A stretch of 64,000 nucleotides of DNA. It comes from Hippophae tibetana. Lineage: Eukaryota > Streptophyta > Magnoliopsida > Rosales > Elaeagnaceae. A program made the translations under genes and the position numbers. This document shows, one piece after another, positions 23,801 to 37,563 of the stretch. Location of the stretch: positions 14,898,001 through 14,962,000 of the forward strand of contig CM072803.1 of assembly GCA_037013495.1 (NCBI GenBank), in the 5' to 3' direction. How positions within the stretch are numbered: the first letter of the stretch is position 1; the number at the start of each line of letters is the position of its first letter. A model generated the notes under the pieces. It did no database searches, was not told where the DNA came from, and saw nothing but the letters and a program-made list of their open reading frames with translations.

Positions 23801-24480
23801 CCTAAAAATTTCAAGAAGATTATCAAGAACTTTAGAAAAAAGATGAGATCAAGTAACAAACATGTTTATCTCAGAATTTTCAATTCACTTATGGACTGGA
23901 ATGAATAAGGTTGTGTTAGTGTCTATCATTTTATCAAATTAGGGATTTCTAACACTAATAGAGAAATTCTAAAACTAAGGGCATTTCTAGAAAATAAATT
24001 CAATACAGATGAACTATGTATACTAAAAGGATAGATGTTAGGTCAAATTTGTTATGAACTCAAAAAAATTGATAATTCATCTTAAATGAAAGTAAATTAT
24101 TCAACTAACAAATTCATAATCACTTTCCATAACAATATGACCTTTATTGAAGAAGATTATGAGAAAATAAGTAAGTTTGAGGCAAATTTTAATAATAATA
24201 ACATGAAAATTTGTTAAGAAACAAGAAAAGTGTTTTATTCTTACGCTAAAAAAACCCACTAAGGATCATAAATGTATTTATTGCATTATAGATCAAGAAG
24301 ATAAAGATGCATCATTGTCTACATCATCAAAAGAACTATCGGCAAAAAACAACAAAGAGGAATAACAATGTAAAACACACTTATTCAATCGACATGTCAT
24401 GCCAAAGAAATGAGAGGCTTATATTCAAAAGCAAAAAGAAGAAAGTTAAGTAAATTATTAAAGTAGGGATAAAATAATGA
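20820..24480 (+). mobile_element. Endogenous caulimovirid fossil II
   Basis: This is a second Caulimoviridae relic on the plus strand. Parts in order are a coat-protein-type zinc knuckle (about 20840-20910), an aspartic-protease region (about 21140-21470, with YVDTRAS where active enzymes have DTGAS), reverse transcriptase (about 21770-22330), an RNase H end (about 22430-22970), and a viroplasmin or RNase H-hybrid-binding-like segment (about 23310-23470, with YVVYNGPKVRIYNNWPE). It is broken in many places and has no readable complete gene. It covers more of the 3' part of a viral genome than fossil I, and the two overlap in content, so they are separate insertions. Age cannot be dated because there are no LTRs. 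Confidence 0.75.
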
Positions 24481-26143
24481 TTTCTTTCTATTATAAACAG
24501 AGATTCCTTGCCTATAGAGGAACCTTTATTTTCTTTAGTTGGACACAACTTCGAAACGACTAGTCTCTCTACTCTATAATATTATTCACTTAACAGTTAT
24601 GTATTTAGAAACTATATATGAGCGGTTAATAATATCTTCAAGATTATTAGTTGGCTTTAAGAATTGTTATAGATATTAATATTATGAATAAAATAAAGTG
24701 CAATCACTATTTTTAAATTTTCTAGTAAGTCTAATTTGGACATCGTACTATATATGGATGAAAAAGTTTAACCAAGTTGAGGTATATCAGGTGTAACAAA
24801 AAAAATGAAATAACATACAGGAAGATTATGATGGACCCATTAAATTCAAGCATGATAGTTCAAATTCTAATATAATTAATAATCTTAAATGATTAAATAT
24901 TTGTTTATAACGTTTATAAATTTAATAAATAAGAAACAGAAAACAGAGAAACTAGCTACAACAACTAACATTGTAAAACATATAGTTTCAATTTGGTATT
25001 AAAGTCATAGAAAGAAGAAATACATCATTAGATGAAAATTTAATATTGTTAACTAGCCAAGGACATAAGTAAAAATATGTTAAATGTCAAGAACATTAGT
25101 GAAATTTTTACTTTTACAAATAGTTAGTTTGGACTAAATTGTACAATATTTTAAAAGAAGAGTATTTTTGGTATATCCCTAATAAATATAGTACTTTTGT
25201 ATACCTTTTTTTAAAAGTAAGGTACCAGTTGGGACCATACCCGTATAAGTTTCTTTTTTTTAATTCATTTTCTCATTCTCTTATGGTCTACACCTTTTTT
25301 CAACGAGGTGAACTATATGGACACTCTTTAAACTTTATCAAAATTTACATTTTGACTACTTAAACTTTTCGTAATGTTATGGCCAATGTTTTTATAATAT
25401 AAAAATTATAGTCCAAATTTAAAGATAACAAGTTAAATATGTTAAATTTTAAACATTAAGAGACTAAAAAATACAAAAAATATTTTTTATCACGTTAATT
25501 ATGATTGATACAGTATAATTTAATCTAATTTTAAATTTGAACTAAGTGTGTTAAGCTAAAAAATAGTGAAAGTAAAATTATGAAAAAATTAAGATACTAA
25601 AATGTAAAATTTGACTAAGCAAATGGGAAAAATCTTTGATCTGTGAGTTATAAAAAAAAACTCAAAAGAAACATAACTAAAAAGTAGGTTTTACACATTA
25701 AAATTCTTGTATTATTTATTATTATCAGTTTTGAGTTATTTATTACTTCATCAATAATAAATAAAACTTGAAAAATTATAAAATTATTTATCCACTCACT
25801 CTAAATATAAATTTCATAAGAAATATCTTTATCAATTGATCATTTATATATGGAAACCTCCATAGAGGAAACATCCATTGATGGAGACTCAAAACCTAGC
25901 AATCTTGCATTTGCACCCCCTACGATTACCATCACCAACTAAACTAACTTTAATTGGATATCGTGCTATTTTATTTAGTTTTATTAGTTCTCTCTAAATG
26001 AACATTGCATGTTTTAGAAATAAAAACGAATCACCTATGAGAATTAATTAATGCTATCAACAAACAAAAACTAACAATAAGTTAACTCATTCCTTGGCAA
26101 ATGATCAATAAACTAGGAATATGCTCTTTCTCTTATTTTCTAT
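24481..26143. other. A+T-rich stretch, no gene recognised
   Basis: No coding region is visible. A primer-site-like TTTGGTATTAAAGTC at about 24990 hints at a further decayed LTR element around 24690-25000, but no repeat partner was found in the window. Confidence 0.45.
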
Positions 26144-26533
26144 TGTTGGGAAATTATGCAAATTTCTGATAAGTCAGATTTATGAGAAAACAAGAGTAGA
26201 AAAATAACACACAAATTTGATAACGTAGTTCAACCAATCTTGCTTACGTCTCTAGACCTACTGTAGATCTTTTCACTGAAAGGGGAGAAATTATACAAGG
26301 TGTTTACAACACTCACAACTCACAACTCATTACACCCAAGAAAATTACTCTCAATTTTCTCTCACAAAAGCTTTATAGGAAAATTACAATTGCACATCTA
26401 TTTATAGGAAAATTCACTCCTTGAATTACTCCTTAAATTAATGGTTCTTTGAATTGCTCCTTCAATTAAGCTTCTTGTTTTTCTCCATGCTTTGCTTCTT
26501 AATTTTCTCCTTAAATTAAGGAGTTTTATAACA
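26144..26533 (-). repeat. 3' LTR of the Tork-like Copia element
   Basis: This 390-bp repeat begins TGTTGGGAAATT and ends TTATAACA on the plus strand. It pairs with 30055-30402. It contains CTATTTATAG, a TATAAATAG box on the minus strand. Confidence 0.85.
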
Positions 26534-29500
26534 ATCTCTCACTTGAAGATTGATTTTAATTTGTCTTTACACTTTTATCAATGTAACAGCTTTTCTAGTC
26601 TTATTACTCTAGCAGACCAACTGAAGTTGAGCACAACTTCAGTTTGTCAATAGTCACCATCTTTGTGAACATATCCCCTGGATTTTTGCTACCTTAAATC
26701 TTCTATAGTATTAACACATCATCTTCCAATAGAGATCTGATAAAGTGATAACGAAGTCCATTATGCTTGGTTCTAGAATGAAATGTTGAATTCTTCACCA
26801 AGTGTATTGCACTTTAACTATCACTATGCAGGACATTCTTCTCCTATTTGAATCCCCACTCAGTTAACAAACCTTGAAGCCTTATCATCTATATACTAGC
26901 TTCAGTCACTACTACATACTCAACCTTTGTAGTGGATAGAGTGATAATTTTCTGTATTTGTGACATCCAACTAACAACGGTAGTTCTAACGGTAAATATA
27001 TAATCGGTGGTGTTTCTTCAGTGATCAACTTCACCTCCAAAGTCTATGTCTACATAGCCTTGTACTTTTAACTCTCATTTACTAAAGTACAAGCACTTTT
27101 CTGTGGTGCATCATAGATACTTCAAAATCCACTTGACTTCTTCCCAATGATTTTTCCCTGGGTTTGAAATAAATCTACTAACAATTCCCACTACATGGCC
27201 AATGTCTAGTCTTGTACAGACCATTGTGTACATCAAACTTTCAATGGTTGAGGCATAAGAAACCTTAGCCATGAATTCTCTCTCTTCCTCTGTCTGAAGG
27301 GACTGATCTTTGGATTGGCGAAAGTGACTAGCCAAGGGTGTGCTAACTGGCTTGGCATTGCCCATGTTGAATCTCTACAAAACATGATTGATGTACTCTG
27401 CCTGAGATAACTACAAGGATCCTTTCTTCTTTTTTCTTGTGATTTGCATTCCAAGAATCTTTTTTTTTTGGACCTAAGCTTTTCATGTCAAAATCCTTTG
27501 ACAATTTCCACCTCAACCTTCTAATATCATCCATATCTGAACCTACTACTAACATATCATCAACATAAAGTAGTAAAATGATATAACTGGACCTATATCT
27601 CTTGAAGTAGCAACAATGATCAGCATTGCACTTATGGAAACCTTCCATGTGCATGAAGCTGTCAAACTTTTTGTACCATTATCTCGAAGCTTGTTTCAAG
27701 TCATACAAACTCTTCTTAAGTCTGCACACCATGTTCTTCTTCCCTCTTTCTGAGAAGCCTTTTAGTTGGTACATGTATATCATCTAAATCTCTGTGAAGG
27801 AATGCAGTCTTCACATCCAATTATTCAAGATGAAGATATTCAATGGCTACAATACTTAACACTGATTTGATAGTATTGAGCTTCACAATGGGAACAAAAA
27901 TGTTAGTGTAGTTAACTTTTTCCTTCTATTGAAACCCTTTGACAACTAGGCGGTCTTTGTATCTCTTGGAACCATCATGTTCCTCTTTCACCCGGTACAC
28001 CCATTTGTTGTGAAATGCATTATTTCCCATAGGTAACTCAACTAGTTCCTATGTCTGGTTGGATATGAGAGATTTCATTTCTTCTTTCATGGCAAGCTCC
28101 CACTTGTTGAAATCTTAAGCCTAACAAGCTTCATCATAGCATTCAAGATCCCCTCCATCAGTCAACAATATATAATTCATGTATCTCCTATTAGGCACAT
28201 GAGGTCGAGAAGACTTTCTCAATACATGAGCTGGAGTATGAGCATGTGGTGTGTCAGACTATTGTGTACTACTATATCCAACAAGTTCCTCGGGCTAAGG
28301 ACTTGTTACAATTGGTTCCGTTGTAGAACTATCTAGAACATCATTTGCATCTGTAAATGCTGACTCATTCTGCTCTCAGTCGTTGGCACCTATTTTATGC
28401 ATGTCCTTATACATCACCTTTTCGTTGAAAATCACATCTTTGCTATGGATCACTTTCTTATTTTCGTCATCCCAAATGTGGTATCCAAACTCATCCTCAC
28501 CATAACCGATGAAAGTGCATTTCTTGGATTTGGGATCAAGCTTATTCCTGCCTTGATCACTGATATGCACAAATGCTACACAGCCGAAAAAGTTTTAGAT
28601 GTGATAGTTTCACCTCTTTTTATGCTACATACCTTTTCTAGTATTCTAAGATCCAATGGAACAGATGGATCACGATTGATCAAATAAGTTGCCGTGTTGA
28701 CTGTTTTTGCCCAGAAATTCTTCGGTAGACTTGATTGTATACGAATGCTTCTGGCTCTTTCTGTCAACGTTCGGTTCATATGCTCAGCTACACCATTGTG
28801 TTGAGGCGTACCTATAGTTCTTTCCATTCTGATCCTGTGCTCATAGCAAAATTTTTTGAATCTGGTGTTTTCATATTCACCACCATTGTCGGTTTTGAGC
28901 TTTTTTATCTTCAAACTTGTCTCATTTTCAACCATAGCTTTCCATCTTCTGAAAGCCTCAAATACTTCAGATTTATGCTTTAGAAAGTAAACACATACCT
29001 TTTGAGAGTGATCATCAATGAAAGTCATGAAGTAGTGTTTCCCACCAATAGATGAGACGATCGTTGGTCCCCAAACATCAGAATGGATAAGCTCTAGCCT
29101 TTCCTTATTTAGGGTTCTGCCACTTGTCTGAAAAAGTTTTCCCTTTGAGTGCATAATCTTCATCCCCTTCTTTGGCCAATTTCCCTACTAAGATTAAGTT
29201 CCTTCTTAGGTTGGGAATATGCCTGACATCATTCAGCTTCCAAATAGACCCATTCAACTTAATCTTCACTACACCTTTGCCAATAATAGCACATGGTTGG
29301 TCATCACCGAGATATACCTTTCCAAGGTTTTTGGGGACATATTTCTCGAAAAATTCTTTCTGTGAAGTAGCATGGAACGATGCTCCAGAGTCTAACACTC
29401 AAGATTCTTTCTTGCTCTCCAAAGAGCATATCAATGCATCATCTCCTCCTGAGGTGGAAGTAACATTTGCCTATACCTTCACTTGTTTGTCTTTTGGTGC

Positions 29501-30054
29501 ACTCTTGCACTGATTTTTGTAGTGTCCGGTTCTCCCATAATTCCAACACTCGATAGTCTGTTCTGTCACGTCCATTTCCTCTGGCTAAATGTCTTCCTCT
29601 TGACTCTATATGCAAAATTGAAAAAGTTGACGATTCACTTGACTCTCTAGAATAACTGTGAGGGTTAGCATCAATCGAATAACTTTGAGGGCTAGTCTAT
29701 CTAGAAGATTCCAATCTTCTTCTTTCATAGCCTTTGGCTTCTTCCTTGAGAGAGATTGATACAGATTTCTTTGATACAAATAATCCTATATTTGCCTTTT
29801 TCAAAATTCGAAATATATGTCATCGAATTTCTCGAGTTTCACCTTCCCTTCATCTGCGACCATTGCTCCCACTCAAATATGACTTCCTTCGGATCGTTTC
29901 TGACTATTTCTGCAAACCACTATGTATTAGAACACCTTCATCGAAAAACCAAAATTGCCAACAAAATTTGACTATTCACGTAATTCACTATTCACTTGAA
30001 TAGTAACCTTATAGGAAATTGACAGAAATCACCACCAAAAGCTCTGATACTAGT

Positions 30055-30405
30055 TGTTGGGAAATTACGCAAATACTTGATAAGTTAGATTTATGAGAAA
30101 GCAAAAATAGAAAAATAACACACAAATTTGAGAACGGAGTTCGGCCAATCTTGCTTACGTCTTTGGACCTACTGCAGATCTTTTTACTGAAAGGGGAGAA
30201 ATTATACAAGGTGTTTACAACACTCACAACTCACAACTCATTACACCCAAGAAAATTACTCTCAATTTTCTCTCACAAAATCTTTTCTCTTAATTGGAAT
30301 GAAAACTTGGTTGATCAATTCATTACAATTACACATTTATTTATAGGAAAATTCACTCCTTGAATTACTCCTTAAATTAATGGTTCCTTGAATTGCTCCT
30401 TGATC
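30055..30405 (-). repeat. 5' LTR of the Tork-like Copia element, outer end unclear
   Basis: This is the direct partner of 26144-26440. Similarity stops near 30402, so the outer 90 bases present in the other LTR are missing or replaced. The boundary is therefore approximate. Confidence 0.8.
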
Positions 30406-30866
30406 TCCTCTATTTATATCACCAAGTTAACCGGTTCATACTTTCTTAAAAAAATTAATTAGTACTTTCTCATATATGATTCGAAGGCCTTTATCTAGAT
30501 AATTACAACCCTCATAAGTCTCGCTCGGTATTGGATTGAATGGCTTGCAACTTCATCCTTCAATACCAGCATACCCAGATATTACAAATGCAACTACATT
30601 TAAAATCCTCATAAGGTTGTTATCCTTCATGGATTTACCAAGTTCTTTAATGAAAGTTCCTCGAAAGTTGTAAGTAGAACTTTTGTGCTAGTTTCAAAGA
30701 CAAGTTATATGTTGTAATTGATGAACAAACAAAGACCTTTTATTAGAAGATATATGTCTGAATTAAACACTAACATAATCTTTATTTGTAATCTTGACCT
30801 CTTTTATTAATCAAGAAAACAATGTTATTTGAGGAAATTGAATTTTTTGGAGTAAATGTGGTATGT
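30406..30866. other. Short spacer between the two Copia elements
   Basis: No gene or repeat was recognised in these 460 bases. Confidence 0.5.
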
Positions 30867-31259
30867 GTAACTAATCCGTCCGTTCTCCAATTTTCAATTT
30901 TCAATCCATTTTTCTTTAATAGAACATTCAAGTATGGTCCAAACGTTTATGTCATTGAAGAGTCATAACTCATCGGTTTTGGTTGAAAGCTAGTAACAAT
31001 GTTGATGCTTTGATGGGAAGTACAACTATAAAAGGGGTGTTATAATTTCTAAGCTCAATACACAATTTTAGCATGTCACACCATCCAATTTGAGTGATGT
31101 TAAGAGTTTAGAAGTTTCAAACACAGAGAGCACTTCAGTTTTGATCATTTTTGGAACTTGAAGAACAATTCAATTGATGGAGATAAGATCATTTCTTTAC
31201 TTGTTTTTGATTCCTTTAGTTTATTTATTCCACATTTAGGTCAATTACATTATGATTAC
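30867..31259 (+). repeat. 5' LTR of the plus-strand Copia element
   Basis: This 393-bp LTR begins TGTAACTAATCC, ends GATTACA and carries a CTATAAAAGG promoter box at about 31030. It pairs with 36368-36755. Confidence 0.9.
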
Positions 31260-32242
31260 ATTTGGTATCAGAGCCTTATTACCTCTATCTTGATTAGTTT
31301 AAAATGATCTATGTTATGTTCTATTTCACTAAGCAACTTGAATTTCGGTTTTTTGAAATGCTCGGTTTTGATGCATATGACAGTTATAAATTATTTCATT
31401 ATTGATTTTCCAATTATTCTGTGAATTTAAATGTGAAAAACCATGAAGAAAATCATTCCAATTTTTTGTTCACATTCATTAGAATCTATTAATTAACTTT
31501 TTTATTTAAGATGACATTTATTTATTCAAACTGAAACCATGAATCACTTAGAAATTCAATTCTAAGAATTTTGATAAAAAGAAAACAAATTTCATTGTCA
31601 AAATCGAAAAATACGATGAGGTCTCAACCGAGTCGCGTTGACTCGATTGGAGGTTGAAGATAAAGTAAAAAAAAAAATCCCATTGCCATGACTTGAACCC
31701 AAATCTCCTAGAAGAGATCCAAGCACCCTCGCTACTAGATTACAACAATTTTTGTGTTGTTTTATATACTAAAGGTATATATATTCAAAATTTTCTTTTT
31801 ATTTATTTAATGAATTAAAAAATATAATTTTAATGTTATTAATTTATTGAACTTAAGTTTGTCATGTGTAGAATATTTATTATACATGTGACAATTTTTT
31901 TTAAAAAAATGTGGCACATTAAAATTTATTTATGATTAAATATTATGCTTAAATTATTTGTTTTGGTATTTGTATGTATAAATTATGCATATGAAATTTG
32001 GTTAAATAATTTATGTATAATGAAATTAATTTTTAATGGCTCTTCATGAATTTAATTTTTACTTAATATTTATTTTGCTTGTATAATTTATTGTCATTTC
32101 TTTATACATGCAATCTTAAGATAGATAATATTTGTACATTTAGAATTAAATTAATATTTCTTTTGGCTTTTTGCAATAATTGAACTTAAGGATTTAGTTA
32201 GTTTTTAAGCTATTCATATAGTTTAATTAATTAGAGAGTAAT

Positions 32243-32445
32243 ACATCATCTTTAATTAATTAAAACTATAATAAAGTTTTTTTTAGGATCACATTAGAAA
32301 AATAAATATTAATTGTGATTAATCATATATGATATAAGTAGCAACAACATCTTTAATTAATTAAAACTATAATAAGGTTTATTAAGGATCACATTTAGAA
32401 AAATAAATATTAATTGTGATTAATCATATGTGATATACTAAATCT
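32243..32445. repeat. 101-bp tandem duplication in the Copia leader
   Basis: A unit containing ATCTTTAATTAATTAAAAC, then GGATCACATT and TTAATTGTGATTAATCATA, occurs twice at a 101-bp period. It lies between the primer site and gag, in an unusually long leader of about 1.5 kb. Confidence 0.85.
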
Positions 32446-35400
32446 TATCCCACATGAATGTTTATTATATTTAGTGTGATTAGTTATGATATAATATTAA
32501 ATTATATTTTTTAATTTACCCACATGGATTAAGAAAAGGAATATAATTTGATAGTTTTATTGTAAAGTTAAGATGAATCTAATTGAATCAAAATTTTAGC
32601 CCATAAGCAAGTTTTATGTCAATAGATTCATATTTTTCATGATTTATATTGGTAAAAATAATTTTAATTTAAGTATCAAATTTTAATAAATATATAATCT
32701 TTAATCATAACTTCATAACCTGTGAGTTTCTCTCATATTCGTTGTGACATTCACGAATTGAAAGGGGATAATTATAAAGTATGGAAGGAAATAATTCTCC
32801 TTCATCTAGGGTAGATGGATAATAACCATGCTATTAGGAAAAATGAATCACAAAAAATTACTAAAACCAAAACTCCAATAAATATCATGCTTTATGAATA
32901 ATGAGAGCTAGGTGTTTCTTTCGTAAAAAGAAGGGACACATGAAGAGGTAATCCAACCTCATTTGTTTGTTATAAATTTAAATTGATTAATGTTAATAAT
33001 AACACTTGGTGGATTGATTCTAGATCTACAATCCATATTGCAAACTCTTTATAAGGTACGCGAAACCTAAGAAAGCTAGTGGAAAGTGAGCAATACATCT
33101 TATCTGAAAACAAGATTGGCACACATGTGGAGGCTATAGGAACATACAGTTTGATTTTAAGTAGTGGTTTTGTTTTAGAATTACAAAAGACCTTTTATAT
33201 TCAAAGTTTCTCTAGAAACTTGATTTTTATTTAAGACTTGTACCTTTTCGTTATTCCTTCCACTTTTTAGAAACATCTTTCAGTTTATTCAATAAATCTG
33301 ATTGTGTTGGGAATTGTATTTTTTTTATGGTCTTTACCTTAATTTACGAAATAATGTCACTCATAACTCTATGCATGTTCAAGCTGGCAATAAAAGGTGT
33401 ATTATTGATAAGGACTCTTCTACATTTTGGCATAGAAGATTATGAAATATCTCCATAGAAATAATTAAAATATTAGTGAAAGATGAGCTACTTAGTACTC
33501 TTGATTTTATTGATTTTGAGACATGTGTGGAGTGTATTAAGGGAATGTAGACTAACAAGTCAAAGAAAGGTGCCAATAGGAGTTCAAGTATATTAAAAAT
33601 CATACATACTAGTATATGTTGTCCAAATATAGACATTCAAGGTCAGAAGTATTGTATCACCTTTATTGATTATTTTTCTCCATTTATGTATCTTTACATG
33701 CTTCATAATAAGAGTGTAGTATTAGATGCCTTCAAGATCTTTAAGACTGAAGTAGAGAAACAATGCAGAAAAAAAAAACAAATAAAGCTCACGAGATCAT
33801 ATAAAAGTGGGGAATGTTATGGTATATATACTAAGAATGGACAAGCGCTAAATCTGTTTGCTAAGTTTCTTCGAGAGCATTGGATAGTTTCCCAATACAT
33901 TATGTCTGGTTCACCATACCATAATGGTGTAGCAGAAAGGAGAAACCGAACATTATTTTACATGGTACAAAGTATGCTTAGCTACTCCAATCTTCCTAAA
34001 TCCTTATGGACTGAAGCTTTAAAGATGACTATGTATCTATTAAATTGAGTTCCAACCAAGGCTATCTCAAAGATGTCGTTTGAATTATGGAAAGGTTGGA
34101 AATTGAGTTTGTGATATATGCGCATTTGGGGATGCTTATTTGAAGTAAGGATTTATAATCCACAAGAGAAGAAACTAGACCCAATGACCATTAGTTGGTA
34201 TTTCGTTGGATATGTCGAACGGTTTAAGGGCTATAGATTTTATTATCCATTTCATAGTACTAAGTTTATGGAATTAAGAAATGCAAAGTTTCTTGAGTAT
34301 GACCTAATTAGTGAGAACGATCAAATCAGGAACATAGTTTTTGATACTAATCATTTAGAGTCTCAACCTTCCACGTCAGGAGATGGATAGATTGTCATTC
34401 AACCTCAAGTATAAGTTGGTGTTGAATAATCAATCATTGAAATTCCACAAGTTGTTGACAACATTCCAATAGATTAGACTATTCAGAAGATTCTTGAAAC
34501 TTATGAACAACAAGTTGAACCACATACTTCCCAAAAATATGATGGTGCAATATTAAAAAGATCTACTAGAATTAAACGGTCAACAATTTATAGTGATTAT
34601 GTTTTATATCTATAAGAATTTGACTGTAACATTGGAGCTTAGAATGATCCTGAATCCTTTTCACAAGCCATGAGTTGCAAAGAATCTAAATTGTGGTACA
34701 TTGCTATGAAGGATTAAATGAGTTCCATGAAGAGTGATGGAGTTTGGAATCTTGTTGAGTTGCCTAATTATGCAAAAGCCATTGGATGTAAATGGGTCTT
34801 TAAGACAAAGAAAGACTCGTTGGGTAACATTGAGAGATACAAGGTTAGATTAGTTGCTAAGGGATTCAATCAAAAAGAAGGAATTGATTATATATAGACT
34901 TTCTCTCATGTATATAAGAAAGATTCTTTGCACATTATATTGGTATTAATAGCCCATTTTTCCATTGACGCTAAGCATTTGATTTGTAAGCTTAATAAAT
35001 CCATATACAAACTAAAACAAGCATCCTGTCAATGATATTATAAATTCCATAGAGTAATTTCTTCATTCGGATTTTTTGAAAACCCCATGAATAAATGTAT
35101 ATACAAGAAGATTAGTAGGTGTAAGATATGTTTTCTAATTTTATACGTGGATGAAATTTTGCTTACAATCAATTATAAGGGTTTGCTACACGAGGTAAAA
35201 CAATTCCTTTCTAAAAAAATTTATATAAAAGATATGGGTGAGGCATCTTATGTTATTGGTATTAAGATCCATAGAGACAAACTTTGAGACATCTTGAGTT
35301 TATCTCAAGAAACCTATATGAATAAAGTTTTAGAGAGATTTTGAATGAAAGATTGTTCACTAAGTGTTGCTTCTACTATGAAGGGTGATAAGTTTAATTT

Positions 35401-36367
35401 GGACCAATGCCTAAGGAATGATTTTGAAATAGAACAAATAAAAAACATTATATATGATTCTATCGTTAGAAGCCTGATGTATGCTTAGGTTTGCACAAGG
35501 CCTGACATTGCATTTGCTGTTGGAATATTGGGACAATATCAAAGTAATCCAAGTTTGGACCACTGAAAAGTTTCTAAGAAAGTTATGGGGTACTTTCAAG
35601 GAACCAAGGACTAGATGCTAATGTATAGACGAACCAACGATCTGGAAGTAATTGGCTACTCTAATGTGAACTTCGTTGGTTGTGTTAATTCATACATATC
35701 AACATATGGTTACATTTTCATGCTAACCAGTGGAGGCTGAGTTCGTGTCATGTTTTGAGGTCATATCACATGATGTATGGTTGAAGAGTTTCATTTCCGG
35801 GCTTAGAGTAGTTAACTCTATTTCTAGGCTATTAAGATTGTACTGTGACAACTCAACTGTTGTGTTTATAGCTTAGAACAACAAAAGTGGTAGTCATAGT
35901 AAGCACATTGATATCAAATACTTGGCATAATAGAACATGTTAAGGAAAATAAAGTGGTCATTGAGCATGTTAGTACTAAGTTTATGATTTCTCATCCTTT
36001 GATTGAGGGCATACCACTATTGAAATTTAAGGATCATGTAGAGAAAATGGGAATTTGTTCCATTTTGTAAAGATATATATACAGTTTATTACTGAAGCTC
36101 TTATATATTATTTTCTCATATTCATGTGCACCTTAATTTATTTAAAAAAAATGAGAAAATATATTTTGTATATGACCAAGAATAAATATAGGATTTATTC
36201 ATTAAGTTTTGTTACCACATAATTGTAATACTTGAGAAACTAAATACATTGTAATATGTGGAAGATAATACTCACTCTTAGAGGAACTATCGCTATGATT
36301 CATGCATTTATTTCTTAGGAAAGATAATCGATGGAATTAAGTTGAACGTTTATACTAGGTGGGAGAA

Positions 36368-36755
36368 TGTAACCAATCCGTTCGTTCTCCAATTTTCAAT
36401 CCATTTTTCTTTAACAGATCATTCAAGTGTGGTCCAAAAATTTCTATCATTGAAGAGCCATAACTCATCGATTATGGTTGAAATCTGGTAGTGATGTCGA
36501 TGCTTTGATGGGAAGCACGGCTATAAAAGAAGTGTTATAGTCCCTAAGCTCCACACATAATTCCAGTGCAATACCCCATCCAATTTGAATGTTGTTGAGA
36601 GCTTAGAAGTTCCAAACATATAGAGAACTTTAGTTTTGATTATTTTTGAAGCTTGAAGAACAATTCAATGTTTGAAGATAAGATCCTTACTTTACTTGTT
36701 TTTGATCCCTTTAGTTTATTTATTCTGCATTTGGGTCTATTACATTATGCTTATA
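36368..36755 (+). repeat. 3' LTR of the plus-strand Copia element
   Basis: This 388-bp LTR begins TGTAACCAATCC and ends GCTTATA. It is the direct partner of 30867-31259, followed by the target duplication GTATG. Confidence 0.9.
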
Positions 36756-36760
36756 GTATG

Positions 36761-37560
36761 TACCTATGTGAATTAGTTTCTTTGATTTGTTTATATATAG
36801 AGTCATTTATGATATTGAAATTTTTTTCTCTACCACTCCCTTCTCTATTCATCTATCTTGATATTTTCAACAATTAACTCGGTCTTACTTTAAAGGAAAT
36901 AAGTCCTATTATTTGTTCTTTCACTTTGCTTCTTTATTTTGCTTTCATTTTTTTTTTTTTGCCTAATGTCGTCATTAGTGATAGTTTAAGACCAAGTTCT
37001 TGAATCATATTCATTTTACATTACTAAGCAAGATCCTCAGAAGAACTCCACTATGACATATTTGGAAATGCTTTTTCATTGGGTTCAAGTACTGTAGCTA
37101 TCTTCATACTTGCAAATTCAACATATAGAGATCAATGGAATCCTACATCTTAATTTAAAAACATTCATTCTCTAATCATACAAACTTTAAATTTGCATGA
37201 GCTTAGACATAAGTCACATGACTAATATTCCTTTAAACACAATGATAAAATTTTCTAGCATTCTTTTGTTCTTATTCATATTGTTTATGCTATATAGGCT
37301 AATTTGGTGCACTAATCCTTTTATATGTCTTAAATTTTAATTTTGTCCTCAACACATTAGTTTGAAGCCAATACATGTCCTTCTTATTGATTTATATATT
37401 TTATAGACACCACTCATCATTAAGTTTCCCTCCTAACATAACTACTTATATGGGTCTAATGGCTATTTTTTGAGAACAAGATTTCTATTCCAAAAGGTTG
37501 CAATCCTAATACTTGTGTTTTATTCCTAACATTTCCATTTTGAGCAAGCTAGTTTTATAA
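36761..37560. other. Intergenic stretch, no gene
   Basis: No coding frame or repeat partner was recognised. A T15-type tract lies at about 36948-36961. Confidence 0.5.
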
Positions 37561-37563
37561 TTT

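Larger units (their letters stand above)
26144..30405 (-). mobile_element. Copia LTR retrotransposon, Tork-like, broken
   Basis: On the minus strand this element runs from a 5' LTR (30405 to 30055) through a primer site (TAGTATCAGAGC just inside it) to a 3' LTR (26533-26144), preceded by a purine-rich tract AAGTGAGAGA. Copia order is readable: zinc-knuckle region (about 29560-29500), protease (about 29400-29110, with LDSGASFHAT), integrase (about 29100-28580, with DNGGEYENTRF), reverse transcriptase (about 28000-27340, with LLLYVDDMLVV), RNase H (about 27350-26560). The protein words are those of the Tork/Tnt1 group. It is broken in several places. The LTRs are about 93 percent identical by eye over their first 260 bases, so it is younger than the Copia element next to it. 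Confidence 0.88.
30867..36755 (+). mobile_element. Copia LTR retrotransposon with both LTRs and 5-bp target duplication
   Basis: The LTRs are 30867-31259 and 36368-36755. GTATG flanks both ends (30862-30866 and 36756-36760), a perfect duplication. The primer site TGGTATCAGAGCC is at 31263-31275 and a purine tract AGGTGGGAGAA lies directly before the 3' LTR. Copia order is visible: gag (about 32750-33000), protease (about 33000-33240), integrase (about 33400-34400, with GSPYHNGVAERRNRT), reverse transcriptase (about 34680-35300, with GCKWVFKTKKDSLGNIERYK), RNase H (about 35460-36050). The coding part is broken in many places. The LTRs are about 85 percent identical by eye, so insertion was probably several million years ago under usual plant rates. 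The clade is not assigned. Confidence 0.9.

Noticed and set aside
24690-25000. Possible decayed LTR ending in a primer-site-like motif
   Set aside because: Only the short motif TTTGGTATTAAAGTC supports it, and no partner repeat exists in the window.
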